Source: Calycina herbarum
Taxonomy: Eukaryota > Ascomycota > Leotiomycetes > Helotiales > Pezizellaceae
Direction: 5' to 3'
Length of the DNA stretch: 64,000 nt
Assembly (NCBI GenBank): GCA_001414485.1
Contig: LLEY01000010.1
Location: forward strand, 1 to 64,000
In this document: positions 33,868 to 46,324 of the stretch, piece by piece
Layout of the letters: the number at the start of each line of letters is the position of its first letter
Position numbering within the stretch: the stretch's first letter is position 1
Made by a program: the position numbers and the translations under genes
The notes under the pieces: model-generated
Database searches by the model: none
What the model saw: only the letters and a program-made list of their open reading frames with translations
What the model was told of the DNA's origin: nothing

Positions 33868-35748
33868 TCCCTCCGCGGTTGGAGTGGGAGTAATTGACGG
33901 AATGGGGTGTCACCCAAAAGAAAGGAGTTGAGATATTTTCGTTGTAATATTGGTATATTTCAGCATTGTGGTTTTGGTTACGCGGTTGTAGGTTGTGGGT
34001 TATTGATGGAAGTTGGGGAATTGGATAAAAATTGGTACCTTATCAGTAGTACCTGGCTAAGCCTAGTTAGTCTCAACGCTACTGGTCACGTGAACAGCAA
34101 GCCCGCATTCGTGTCCATCTCATCAAACCCAACTACGTCGAGTTACAAACTCGCAATATATCTTTTTATAAATAATTCTACGCCTGCCACATGAAGTCTA
34201 GAAGTTATAGCTTTACTGAAAGCTCAGACAAAGGTAGATGGGTCACGTGATATCAAAACGTGACATGTGAGAACCCAAGTCTTCTTGGGCAGATTACTTC
34301 ATATTTTATAATTGCGCAGTCGTGCAGAAAGTCCAACACAGTATTTCTCTTGTCCTTATCTGCTGAATAAATGTAGTATGTTCTACCTTACAAATGACTT
34401 CAGCACTTCGGAACCGATTTCGGCCCCTCTATTAAGGCGCTAAAAATATTAGGCTGTTCTGTAACATTACACTGCCTTCAACAGCATTTTCATCGTTGCT
34501 TCCTGCTCTCTCTCTATCAAGCACTCGCCATTCCACAGCAGCCTCATTATAAGAGCGATCGCACATCTTCCAAGGTTAATTTTGAGGCCCTTCCTATTCC
34601 GGAATTACGACAGTCCAGCATGCGGCGCAGACACACCACAGCGGCAGGCGTTTTCGTGACAATAGCATACAGCAACGGTCCCTCAATACTACCTATGCTA
34701 CCTATGATTCTTTACCAAGCAATCTTACAATCAAGACTCTGGATTACTATACAAGTCACTCGTCGCAAAATGAATCTAATACTTACAAAACAGCCAGAAA
34801 TGCCGCAATCATTCCAAAGAATCAACACCAAGCGGCACTGAAAGAAACCCAACAAGATGCCACGCCCGGTCAAGACCCACCCCGGTATTGAAAAACCACG
34901 AAAGCTTGGTGGTGGAGATGCCGTTCATCGTTTATTGCTTTCATTGTCGTAAGGCTAGAAAGAGTCGAGTGGGATTCAGGTGGCGTTCCCCCCCCAAACC
35001 ATCTCCCATCTAATTTTTTTCTCGTCTAAGAGGTGAAAATTGTCGCATTTTCGAACATAACCCAAACCCAAACCTCCCGCAGGAACATTTTCAGACATCT
35101 TAGTGGTATAAATAAAGTTTGTATGGAAGATTTCCACTTGATAATTCATGGTGGGCTACCGCTGCACGTATTCCCCAGAACTACGGGGCAGCTACCTACT
35201 TGCACACCGTCTATGCAGGGGAGTTAGCCAATGTCCCTGATCGGATTACGATAACAACGTGGGATTCAAGGTAAGCTTTTGCTCCTGATGGACTGAGGAG
35301 TAAAACCAGACGCCGAACTCACGTCAGCCGCTCAGCATGGTGGTTCGTCGCTTCTTCATCACGCCTCTCTTAAACTTAGGACGACCCAATTGACGCTAAC
35401 AAACCATACTCGCTGAGAATTGTCACACTCATGACCCTCAATCTTCAGCAAATCCCACATCATCTCATCCTTTCAAGCCCTGGCGCTCTAGGCGGCGTAC
35501 CATTGTCATGTATTGGTGTATTAGACGACCCGTTTACGTTCAGTGTGACATCTGTTACCTCTCTTTTGGATTGTAAATTTCATGGTGGCTTCCGTCTAAG
35601 GCAACTTTTTCTCTTTCCGGTAGCCGAGTAGCATATTTTCGATAATTCAGAGCATATTTTCGTGAGGTATAATGCTTCATTTTCGTAAGTCCGGAATTGT
35701 CAAGGTTTCCCGGGGATGAGAAAGGTCAGGACAATCTTGAATATTACA
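33868..35748. other. Intergenic, no supported gene
   Basis: About 1.9 kb. The frame at 34620-34841 and its overlapping alternative ending near 34889 look partly protein-like (Asn/Thr/Gln-rich) but have no clear start, splice sites or domain. Confidence 0.35.
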
Positions 35749-35756
35749 TATAAAGG
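35749..35756 (+). promoter_or_regulatory. TATA-like box of the peroxidase gene
   Basis: TATAAAGG lies 85 bp before the start codon, followed by a pyrimidine-rich leader, a usual arrangement for inducible secreted-enzyme genes. Confidence 0.4.
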
Positions 35757-35840
35757 TTACTAGTTCTCTTACGTCAATTTCTTCTTCCTTAACATCACAG
35801 TCTTTTAATATCATTCACTCCTACCAACTTCACCTTCAAG

Positions 35841-37987
35841 ATGATGAGCTCTACCGTCACTATGTTGCTTACACTATTATTTTCGTTTCTCCCACTTGCG
35901 TTGGCCGTTGATCCTACTACGGTCATCGACTCAAATGGAATTTCTCTATTCGAAAAGATTGAGGAGATGGAGAGACAGCTGCTCAATCCACAACTTCTCA
36001 GTTCTCTCGTAAATCCCTGCTTCATCAATGTCTTCGCCAACCCAAACGAAGGCCGCCAAACATCTGCTGAATGGGTCCGACTTATCTTCCATGATGCTAT
36101 TACTAAGAATATCGAAGGTCCTGGCAAAGGGTATGTTGAGAACTGTTCCATTATGTTCGGGGAATTTTCTAACGCATTTTACAGTGGTCTGGATGCCTCT
36201 GTTAGCTTTGAATCAGATAGACCAGAGAACGCTGGAGGTGCTCAATTCATAAATGTCACAATCGCCCAGGTCAGAAACACTTACTACGAATGATTGGTCG
36301 GGGGCTAAATTTAGTAGTTCAATCCATTTCAGTCGGTATTTCTATCGATGGCGGATCTGATTGGAGTTGTAAGTTCACTTTTACATCTTCATTAGCCCTT
36401 CACTAATTCGATGCTTAATGAAGGGTCTTGTCGATTCCTTGGTTACTTGTGACAGTACTCACCGAAGATTGGCTCTTCGTGTTGGTAGAATCGATGCTAC
36501 TGGGCCTGGACCAGCCGGAGTCCCAGGCCCATCCGACAGCCTTGCTTTCGCTCAAGCGGCATTTACAAAGGCAGGCTTCACACAGGCTGAAATGATACAA
36601 TCGATGTTAGTGCATACCCCCATACTGAAGTCTGTATAAGGAGCTAACGCGAATTATAGAGCATGCGGACACTCACTTGGGGGGGTTCACGGTAAGAATT
36701 TTCCAGACATTGGAGGCCCATTTGAAGAAAGTCAACCTGGCTTTGATCCCACCAAGTAAGTTTTTCAATTCGCTGCCACATTTTCTACAGGATGCTAATT
36801 ACAAAAATAGCACCTTCGGTCGAAAGCCATTTGGTATCACCCCGGATGCGTTTGACGCAAATGGTATTGCTGAATATCTTGACGGAACTGGTTTGAAAGG
36901 AGGTCCTTTAGTCGTCGGCCAGAACGATACAGAAAATTCCGATAAGCGTATTTTCAAATCTGATGGCAATGTGACTATCTCAGGTAAGCTCACGGTCCTA
37001 CAGCTCAGTTCGCTCTTGAAGCATCGAAATTGTGTTCCAAAAATCAATACTGACTATAAAATCCTGAATCATAGCCATGCGCTCAGCCACTTCGTTTCGG
37101 GATACCTGCTTTACAGTTTTCGACAAAATGATGAACACAGTCCCTTCTACTGTTACTCTCTCCGATCCCGTGGTAATCCGGCCATGGATCATGCTAAAAA
37201 GTTTTCTCGATCTTACTCCAGCCGGAGTAGCAAATTTCAGCGGAGTAATCGCGGCCCATGCTACGACCGAACCACCCGCTACTGCGACTTACCAATATGT
37301 CACTGTAGGGAATGGAAATACTGGAACCAAAAATAGTCAAGTTGGAGGTAAGTCCGATTCATCGCCCTTCAAAAACCACTTATTCATCGGAAGCTAAATC
37401 TAAAAATAGTTGTGCAACCTGGAATTGCGTTTGGCCCTGCACCACCAGCAACAGATTCTCTTTATCTGGGACTTGGTCTCATAAAATACTACGGTTTCTG
37501 GGATCTCCTCTTCACAAATCCCGTCATCTCGATCAAAGTTACTTCTCCTGGTAGCACTTACGTCGGTGCAATTAATCCCAATATTTTCGTAATCCCATCC
37601 ATGAGCTTCAAACAAGCAGGTGCCAACTGGATGGTCAGAGTAGCTGTATGTTGGCCTTTCATTTTGTTCCTTCGTTTCCATCTACTAACAACCCTTCAGA
37701 TCTCGACATCCATTTCAACATCAACCTCCGCCCCTGTCGTCACAGCATGGAGTTCCGTCAGTCAAGCGAATTCCCAAGCTTTCAAAATCGTGTCTTCGAC
37801 TGGCACATTGGCTTTCGAGAAAACGTTAGGGACTTACAACATCTACAAAACAACCACTTTCTCGCCGACATTACCAGCAGTCAATAGCCCACATTTCATG
37901 GTTACTTTGGGCACGAATAAGAGTGCTAAACTCGATGGGAGCGATTTCAATACTACTTGCACTGCTGCGAGCATTGGGCTTTGTTAG
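35841..37987 (+). CDS. Secreted haem peroxidase, fungal class II-like (9 exons)
   Basis: Exons 35841-36130, 36185-36269, 36333-36368, 36424-36605, 36660-36755, 36811-36983, 37075-37347, 37410-37645 and 37700-37987 give 552 aa. A signal peptide is clear (MMSSTVTMLLTLLFSFLPLA, cleavage near residue 22). The distal haem site is EWVRLIFHDAIT, with the catalytic Arg and His. The region RVGRIDATGPGPAGVPGPSD is typical of the superfamily. The proximal ligand is in ACGHSLGGVHG. It should reduce H2O2 outside the cell; oxidised substrate unknown. About 180 residues after the peroxidase fold form a Thr/Ser-rich, beta-like extension (VQPGIAFGPAPPATDSLYLG onward), making it longer than the ~340-aa basidiomycete enzymes. 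The fourth exon's acceptor (AATGAAG) is the weakest splice site. The second ATG at 35844 is an equally good start. Confidence 0.85.
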
Positions 37988-39330
37988 ATATGGAGCGCGG
38001 GAGAAAGGGAGAATATCTAATATGCTTTGTTGATAAATGATGGGATTGGCCAATTCTGTTACCACTTTAGATTATTAGGCAGTTAGTCTATCAATGTCAA
38101 CTCATGGAATCATTTCCTTCATGGACAAAAACAATGTACGGTGTTGTTTATGTGGTTTTACCATCTTGATAGGACATTTGCAAATATAAGAACATGGCGT
38201 TAAAAGGATGGATGGATGATGATGGCTTTTCTTGAGAGTTTTCCCGGGGAGAAGGATTTCTCTCGAGTTACATAGAGATCTTTGGATGATGAGGAAATAA
38301 GGAGAATGTAAGGAGCGTAATAAATTCTCCTAATGCTACAGGGTCAATCTTAGTAATTTTCGTTGGTTCGGGAGTAAGCTAGCAAAAAATTTAGCAGCTT
38401 ACTTACGATTAACTCATGGCGTACTCGCTAAGAAGTTAACAGTTTACCCGCTCGTCGTCTGCACCGACTCAACCATCCCCACCACTTGAGCACTTAATTA
38501 TATTCTGCAACATCCCACGATGGCAAATACCTAATTTCTCCTTCATATCGTGGATCTAATTAAATTGTATCATACAGACGAAGTAATAGTAAATCCATGT
38601 GGTGGATCCTAGTAAATTATGTTGGTGGGTTGTTAGTGGGGTTGATTAAAGCGATATCGAAGTTGATTAAAGGGAGTTTCAAGGTTTTTGAAAGTATGGA
38701 GTAATACATGTCTGAATGATGTTTCATTATGATAATTCTTCAAGAGTTTTTACAATAATCAAAAACTATTGAGTGAATTAAGTAATGCATGTTTAGACAC
38801 CTATATATTAGTCCTATATAAAGATTATTTGAGGAGATCTAGAAGGTTTTAAATAGGCAATATATATCGGACATTGAGTTTATGACAACCTTGGTGTGTT
38901 ATGTTTACATAGAATTGGGCCATTGGTGAATGAAGCGCACCATATGTCAAAGTGGAAGTGTAACTCAAAACTACCTGACTTATCCTGAATTCTGTCTGAA
39001 AAGGAGAAAGCAGGGATCTGAGAATATGAGTCTGCTGAAATGAAATTCTTTGAATGTCAAATTTTACGAGGATTTGTTAAAGAGTGGAGAAGGTTTCAAT
39101 TGTGCTAGAACCCAAGTATGTAACCTAATCGCCACTCACTCTCTCCAAGCAGCGCAAAACTTAGAGAGGGTCTCAGAATGACAACCAGAACAAGATAACT
39201 CAAACAAAATCCAACGATTAAACAAAGGCCGGCCGTTCTAAAGAATATAAGCAAGAACACTCAATGCTATGCAAGCTAATCTATGCAGAAGAATTTCATA
39301 ACCCTTCCCAATCAATCCTCATTATCGTTG
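37988..39330. other. Intergenic, nothing recognised
   Basis: Convergent 3' regions of the peroxidase gene and the small gene at 39331. No frames of note. Confidence 0.4.
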
Positions 39331-39864
39331 CTAGTACAGCCCAATGAGAATGTCACCACGGATTCTGGCTGTGAGGTGAACTTCGGCTTCCAAATCAAGT
39401 TTGATTCCGACCATGAGTGCTGCGTCCTTTAGTTTTCCGTCTGGGCCGACAGGGCCTTTGAGAAGATTTCCTGTTGGAGTAATGTTTAGCTGCGGGTCCC
39501 AGATCTCGTCGACCATTTCCGATAAGGAATGGAATTGCGTACCAACTGGGCCATTTGCAACACCAGACAGGCCTGGCATTGGGAGGCTAGGACTTGGTAA
39601 CTGTGTCTTGTTGGCGAGGAAAGGAACCTCAGGTGCAAGCTTTTGTCTGGTACTGTGTTAGTGGAGTACCTAACGAGACTGGCTTTTTGAAGTGGTTTCT
39701 TACGGGGAAGACATGGTGTTGTTGAGAGTGGCTGTGGAGGACATGGAAGATAATGGCTTTGGAGGAGGCTTGGAGTGTGATCTAGTATGAGAACTAGAAG
39801 AAGAAGGCCGGGAAGATATTTTGGAAGATGTATTGGGAGTTGTTGTGTTGTTCTTATTGTTCAT
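39331..39864 (-). CDS. Conserved-looking small fungal protein (2 exons)
   Basis: Exons 39864-39704 and 39646-39331 flank a 57-bp intron and give 158 aa. The first ~55 residues are Ser/Thr/Asn-rich and disordered. The second exon holds an ordered-looking domain with KTQLPSPSLPMPGLSGVANG, EMVDEIWDPQLNITPTGNLL and the alternating hydrophobic stretch MVGIKLDLEAEVHLTARIRG, which suggests beta strands. No signal peptide or membrane segment. The family is not recognised. In-frame splicing and non-random composition support a real gene. Confidence 0.65.
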
Positions 39865-41208
39865 GTGAGTTCTGAAGAAGAAGATGATTAGTCTGTCACC
39901 GGAAACCTATTCCTTCTTATAACATTTCGTCCCAATAAGCCCCCATCTAAAACAGGAATTCAATCTGCAACAAGATGCATATCAGTGCTCATCTTTTTCC
40001 ATATTCCCTCAAACCTCTCGCTTCTGAGCGAAGGGGTCAATACAATGAGCCGACAACGAAAAGTCGTACGTTTCGTACATTCTTTTTTGGTCATGTTCGA
40101 CGCAGCTTTGATGTTTTGAAGCATTGCAGTTCAATGTCTCATTTTTGTATCTCGATTGGGCCATTGTGATCCCGGCTGGAGTTGCCTGACGTCTAGAAGG
40201 TTGATCATACCTAAGAAGTCAGGGCCCGGCTCCTGTCAGGGCTGTAGTTAAGCTTGTGGACACTCCCGCATCTACAGTTGCTAGGCCATACAAGAGACTG
40301 GTTGAAGAGGACAAGAGTCGCGATTACCTCCACTTTAAAACAGCTGCTTTCTCCGAGATTTCCCGTTTCGACAACGTCCGACCGGAGAGTATCCTCGAAG
40401 AAGTTTAGGCAATATGTTCCCCAGATCATGGTCACTCAATTGTTAGATGACAAAATATTTCAAGTTCAGGTATCGAAACATTTCGAAATACCGATATCAA
40501 GAATGTGGGTGTTTGTTTACATTACTTATCGGTACGTTGGCTTCCTCCTTTCATCCGAATGTCAGATCCGACTCCCACCATATGTTTCTCGGCACTTTTG
40601 AAGGAGTTCAATGCGTGGGGAAGCGTAGTGAAATCATTGGGGGGGAGAGGCGGCACGAAGGCTCTCGGCTCGTTCGGTTATCGTGGCTCATGCGATGCAT
40701 GGTCACTTCCAACCCCTAAATGAATCACAAAGCCTCACCGTCTCTATTTCAAGTCAAAAATATAATGAACTTCGGAGCACTTCGGAAAGAAAACAATAGG
40801 GAGAGTTTTTTTACCTAACAAAATTTTCCAACCCAGCCTTAAAACTAAGACCTCCAGTGTCGATCTCAGATCTTTATCACCGGGGGTGGCCGATCAATTG
40901 CAAATCAGGGTCCACGGCATAGATCTTAGACGCTCAGGTACTTGTACCGTAAATCATGGTACGATGTCTTACATGCAGGATATCCAAATCGCGCCTATAG
41001 GTGGAGGTAAAGGCAGCAAAAATGCACGGACTTGCTCAATTAAGCTTCTTGTGCTGATCTACGGGAATATGTATATCTTCACCACAAACGGCTGTCAATA
41101 TTCCTACTAGTTCCGCGACAAAGCTCTGGTGTTTAGTGTTCAGCATTGAAGAGAAAGGGACTAAAATTCCAAGAAAATAATTATCTCACATCATCATCTA
41201 CTTTCATC
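39865..41208. other. Intergenic between divergent genes
   Basis: About 1.3 kb between divergent start codons. Frames around 40254-40723 and 40886-41110 overlap one another and lack features. No gene supported. Confidence 0.4.
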
Positions 41209-42129
41209 ATGAGTTTTGCAATTATTTTTGGAGCTGTTGTCTTTGGCACATCAGAGGGTATTCGACAAGCACAGGCGAAGGGAAGAAGAGATGAACATCG
41301 AAGTCGGAAAAATAACCTTATGGTGAAGTGCTCGAAATCTTCTCAGTTTAGTTCTCTACTTGAGGGCAGACAGGTGGTTCTTTCTGGCGACAAGGTACAT
41401 ATCACCTCCCTAAAATAAGGTGAGAGCATTGGCTAAACATATTGTAGCTGTATATTGATACTGGAAGAGCATATGATGAATCATTCGGGCATCCTTTCTG
41501 TGGATAGTAAGATGACCTCCAGCCCAACCACCATAAACTCAAAAAAATATCTTCTGACTAATTCCTACAGTTTCCTAGCGTACCCAGACACAAAGTACTC
41601 AGGACTCATATCGAGTATCAGTGCCGATGAAGCACCAATGATGAACTGGATTTACGTCGACCGCGACACTTATGAAGTCAAATTTGGCACTCGGCCTTAT
41701 GCGGAACATCAACTTAACGGACCATTCGACTGCACGCGACAAGATCGTCGATTGAACTTCGGTGGCTGGGAAGGGTTCGTCGTTGTCCAAGAGGGGGATT
41801 TCTGGGCACTATACTTTGACCGAGACGGTAATGGGTTAAAATCAAAGAGAGATGCTGGCATTCCAGTATTGGAGGTCGAGTTGCTGAGAAAAGAGACGAG
41901 AAGTAAACCGAAGGCGATTAAGGTGGAACCACTTACTGGTGAACCTATTCTGAAGAAGGAAGAGGAAACACCAATGACACCACCAGAGAGTGTGAGAGGT
42001 GATGCAGACGAAACGAGAACGGATACGGAGACTATAGAGAATAGGGGAGATCTGAAGCCAAAGGACACAGTTGATAAAAGGGTGAAGATGGAGGATTGCG
42101 AGGAAGATGGTGAGCCAGATCTTGACTAG
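41209..42129 (+). CDS. Hypothetical fungal protein with acidic/charged C-terminal tail (3 exons)
   Basis: Exons 41209-41394, 41448-41506 and 41571-42129 give 267 aa; introns are 53 and 64 bp with clear branch points. The start MSFAIIFGAVVFGTSEGIRQ could be a signal anchor or an amphipathic targeting segment. The middle (YLAYPDTKYSGL-type run, then MMNWIYVDRDTYEVKFGTRP and GWEGFVVVQEGDFWALYFDR) is a compact aromatic-rich domain repeated in spirit in many fungal hypothetical proteins. The last ~90 residues are Lys/Glu-rich with a possible nuclear signal. Function unknown. It converges on the reductase gene. Confidence 0.75.
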
Positions 42130-42844
42130 CATTACTATTCAGATAGATTCCTGTTGTTCTTGGAATCATAATTGTGACAATTGAGAATTTGTGCCTGTCG
42201 TGAAGCAGTTGGTTATGATGTGTACCAATCCACGTAGCATAACATGTTGAACCCAGTGACTCTTTTATTACGCATGTCTAATATCCTAAGGAGGATCATG
42301 GAATCTGCTTGACGACTATATAATTTATATCGCATACTCTGAGGGTTTGTGATAATTTCATAAAAAGTCGCTATTTTAAGTCTCGGTTTTTTGGAAGAGT
42401 TTCGTGCTTCGTTCCAAGCGAATGGCCTCCATAGACTGCCCCGCAGCTTATAGAACATCCTGCACTCTTGTGCCGAATGGGGGTTCTCTCTCGATAATGT
42501 TCGAGAAGATTCCAGAATTTAGGAAAAGGAAGTACAAGTAACTCTGGATCTCTTATAAACTAGTTTGAGCCTCCTCATTTTCTGCGTGGATTGAAGTTCC
42601 TTTTCCTGTTTGCTTACGTCCCTCGAGTGGATGCAGCTGTTAACGACCGCTCGACCTTGATAAAAATATTTGTGCCAATCAACTATATACTCAAGCCGGC
42701 CAGCAAGATTGTAGTGAGTGATCACAGAATTTTGTGAGGTTAGCGTCGGAGCTATTGCAAAGGGGTTGAGTGGAATTTCAATTGGTGAGATACTACAACA
42801 CTTGAACGAGTAAAGATTAATATTGATTAAATAATACTACTGAA
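42130..42844. other. Intergenic between convergent genes
   Basis: 715 bp separate two converging stop codons. Short frames only. Confidence 0.4.
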
Positions 42845-45031
42845 TCATGCCCAATCAAAATGCTCAGAATGCAAATAAATCCCACCAGCCTTCGATCCCT
42901 TCAAAATATTCAAGTTCTCCTGTGCCACAGCATTTCGGACATCATTTTGCATCGTGGTAGGACCACAGACAAACACACTAAGCGATTGACCAGCTTCCGC
43001 CACTTTGCCTGCCTCCTCCTTAATCACCATCGGCAGCTGCGGCCTACCTTCGAATTCCTTCGTTGGTACCGCAGAGCCATGTCCTTCTCCAGCAGAACTT
43101 ATCTCCTCGTTCGAGGACGTAGACCCCTTCGATGTCGTTGTGGGTTCCAAGACTTTGTTTAAATCCTCCGCCTTTTCTGCGGCTTCCCCAGTTAAAAATA
43201 CCTGGACATAAACACTTGAAAATGAACTTGCAGCCGAGTACTTTGATTGCAGCTTCTCTACCTCATGGAGAAACCAGATCCGATTGGCAATGTCGCGAGT
43301 CGTTAGGATTACACGCATTGAGAGAGGTCGTGAGTAACTGCCTCTGGGGACTTTTTCCGAGGGGGGTGATTCCTTTTCATCCTCGGAAACAATTTGGCCA
43401 TGCTCTTCATCTGATGCTAACAAGCTGGATCTAAGATATTTCTCAATAAATGGTAGACACCAACCGGCACCGGAGCCACCTGCGATGACAAGAACTTGGT
43501 CGCCGCTGTGATATTTTCGTAGGTTAATTCCTCCGTAGGGACCATCAACGAGTACAGATACCAGGGCGCCAGGGTTCGCAGTAGCGTATTCGTATAGCTT
43601 TTTCGTGAACCCTCCCTCATGACGAACGTAGAACACGAGCTCGGACTGCTCTTTTGGATTGATAGAAGGCAAAGAACAGATTGTAAATGGATGCGACGAG
43701 ACCGCTTGAAGTAGTCCGAAGCCTGTAAATCGGAGGAAACAATGATGTCCGGGTTCCCAACGAAACTTTGCCGGAATCGTGATGGAAATAAATCCATTAT
43801 CTTCGACGGATATTTGAGCCTTCTGGCGGACTCCATACTCAAAACAAGTTCGAAGCCATGGGTAAACGTAACATGGAACATATACAGCCGCTGTGGCAAC
43901 GAAATAATCCCTGCCGATTCATTAGTTCGGAGTTTTGACGCACTATGAGGTGTAGAAATTCATACCATGAAGTCAGTGTGTAGTCGCAGTGCCAAAAGAA
44001 TGTCACCATAAATATGACAACAGCAAATAAGTGTGTGGCTTTGAAAAACTCATACCCAAACTTTCTGTGCGTTTAGTTAGTTCTGGTCTCTTGATACCCT
44101 CCCTTTCCCCTCTACTTACCGAATGGTGGCGTGTGATGCAAATGTAAGCCAAGCCTGGAAAACCAGTGCTACGATGCCTGTCCAGTAGAACACCAAACTC
44201 GAAGCAAAGGTCTCCTGCATGTCATGAAATCGAATGTGATATACAATGAAGGGAAATGTATGGAGGAGTGCGAGGATAAAAAAGGTGTAAGAAATCCATC
44301 GATGGAAGATTTGGAGTCTTTCGTGCGATACTCCCGTGAGTAATGTAATCCAGTTCGTCTTACTCGCAGTGGCACTAGAAAGAGTCAGCAAGGTACCAGA
44401 TCCTCTAATGTTCTTTGTTTGACCTACAAGATAAAAGGCATGCAGGCTAGAGCCATCCATCCTGAGCGAGTAGCAAGTGGTGGTGAACCCCCCCACGTCA
44501 AACTTGGCCAGTAGTATGGTTGGGGTATTAAATCCATGCCTGCCAAACTGTTAGAACGTCGAAGTGATATTTGAGTAAACCTGATTTCCTAACTTACAGA
44601 TGAAGAAAACAGCACCGGCGAGTCCCAACAACAATACACCCAAGGGGGCCGAGTTCCATTCCAGCGACTTAACATGGAAACCACGATAAGACAGGTATCG
44701 GAGACCTGCAGTTAATTTGTTCCATATATTGGGCCCTCGAAATCTGCGATATCCAAGCACCTGCGACGATATAATGTGTCCAATTGTGAATATTCCAATA
44801 GCAGTCATGAAAAATGCTACCGTTGGCAGCGCATAAACAAAATCCGCTATGTACCTATTGATAACATATCAGTTTCTTCTCACTTTCGCCTCAAAGGTGT
44901 TCTTCATACCAAAAGTGCCATCGTTCCGTATAGTAGGCGCATTCTTCCACAGTTTTCTCGCCGCAGTCGAATTCGCGGCTGGAATGAAATGTGACCATCC
45001 CTAGCCAAGCGGGGTCCATTGCCATCTCCAT
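42845..45031 (-). CDS. Ferric/cupric reductase transmembrane component, FRE family (6 exons)
   Basis: Exons 45031-44910, 44854-44598, 44539-44428, 44374-44120, 44064-43966 and 43910-42845 give 636 aa; all five introns are 53-58 bp. The enzyme passes electrons from cytosolic NADPH through FAD and two haems to extracellular Fe(III)/Cu(II). The haem-ligand helices are HRWISYTFFILALLHTFPFI and HLFAVVIFMVTFFWHCDY. The FAD site is HPFTICSLPS, and the NADPH sites are VIAGGSGAGWCLPF and SVFVCGPTTM. A substrate-side N-terminal loop has Cys pairs (EFDCGEKTVEECAYYTERWH). It is transcribed divergently from the copper transporter at 45726, so cupric reduction to Cu(I) for that transporter is the likely main role. 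Confidence 0.93.
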
Positions 45032-45725
45032 TGTGTTTCGTCTTTTGGGGGAGCACAAGGGCTTCCTCTATTTTCCGAGAAAGACTGGATGATGTTAAAG
45101 GTACAAACAATGATGAGAGAAGAATAGAAAATACATGAAGACCAATTGTAGAAAGAAATGGCCCGGGGTAGTAGGCTGATGGCCGAGCCATAACAATGCT
45201 ATTAATAAGCGAGAAGACCCTGAGCATGTTTGAGCAACTTCGTGTACGCTTCCTCGCACTTCCTTGCCTAGTGGCGGGGACTATCGCGTGGTTTAGACAG
45301 GTATAGACTGGTTTTACGCGTGAACTCCCTGATAGTGGAGCTTTGAAATGCCTAGGGTTCGAAATAGGATCTACGGCTAGCGATCGGAAGTGGGGTGTGA
45401 GCCGAAATCCTGAGTGCATTTGAGCAACTTTCCACGACACCCTGGCGTAATGAAAGAGTTCTCATTCGATGAATTGCTTAAGTGAGCAGAAAGCTTGTCT
45501 AGAACGGAAACATATACCCGCACCTACCTGCAATCGCGGGTCAGCAAAATGTTTTGGAAATAATAATGGACTAGTCGTACTCTAATCATCGAGCTCAAAT
45601 TCCTCCCCTTCTCTACTACCAACTCAAATATTTGTGAGCCCAAAAAACACAATCCTCCCGTCTCCTTCGCTGGTTTCCTCCCAAATTTCAGCTCGCTTAT
45701 CACAAACACTACCTACAATTCCGAG
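45032..45725. promoter_or_regulatory. Shared bidirectional promoter of reductase and CTR genes
   Basis: 694 bp separate the two start codons, leaving no room for another gene. Two copies of TTTGAGCAACTT (45229-45240 and 45419-45430) are each preceded by CCTGAG and four variable bases. A third related GTGAGCAGAAAG lies at 45482-45493. The inverse, GTTGCTCAAA, resembles the TTTGCTCA copper-response element bound by Mac1-type copper regulators. Control by copper deficiency is an inference from this and the gene pair. Confidence 0.5.
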
Positions 45726-46324
45726 ATGGATATGTCAATGACTATGGCGAGCTCCACAGCAATGGCAATGGCAACTGCAACTTCCTCCTCAGACATGAAT
45801 ATGGCTACCTCAACGACCGACATGACCATGACCACGATGATGGGGATGAACGAAATGGCTATGACCTTCTTCACCTCGACAAGCACCCCTCTCTATTCCA
45901 TGTCCTGGACTCCTAGCTCGGCGGGGAAATACGCGGGAACTTGCATCTTTCTCATCGCTTTTGGAACCATCTTCCGAGCATTGCTGGCAGTGCGAATAAA
46001 TTTCCTCGAGGTCTTAGCAGTGATAAAATACGGTCGCAAAGAAGGAGTGGTCTATCCATTTTCGGATGAAGGAAAAATGTCGCCCCGGCCTTGGAGAGCC
46101 AATGAAGCGGTAATTCTGGCTGCAATGGATGTCGCTCTGGCTGGCTCCAGTTACCTGCTGTTAGTTGAAGGTGTCGAATTAAAACTAGAACAAATTGCTG
46201 ATTTTGTAACAGGATGATCGCGGTGATGACTATGAATGTTGGCTATTTCCTCTCCGTTCTGGCTGGTGTTTTTCTGGGAAGTCTCATATTTACCCGCTTC
46301 ATGGCTCATTCGGCTGCCCACTAA
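45726..46324 (+). CDS. CTR-family high-affinity copper transporter (2 exons)
   Basis: Exons 45726-46159 and 46213-46324 flank a 53-bp intron and give 181 aa. The extracellular N-terminus is Met-rich (MDMSMTM, MNMATSTTDMTMTTMMGMNE), as used to capture Cu(I). Three membrane segments follow: AGTCIFLIAFGTIFRALLAV, one before the splice (EAVILAAMDVALAGSSYLL), and the last one after it. Across the splice lies the MxxxM selectivity motif (MIAVMTMNVGY), and the third segment has the GxxxG packing motif (GVFLG). These proteins form trimeric plasma-membrane channels for Cu(I). The divergent metalloreductase would supply the reduced ion. Confidence 0.93.

Noticed and set aside
34620..34889. 73-codon frame and an overlapping Asn/Gln-rich frame
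   Set aside because: Competing frames over the same DNA, no splice sites that join them and no recognisable domain.
44904..45440. 178-codon minus-strand frame over the reductase start
   Set aside because: Its 3' part is a different frame of the first reductase exon; the frame with EECAYYTERWH splices correctly into the second exon, and the remainder is promoter DNA.
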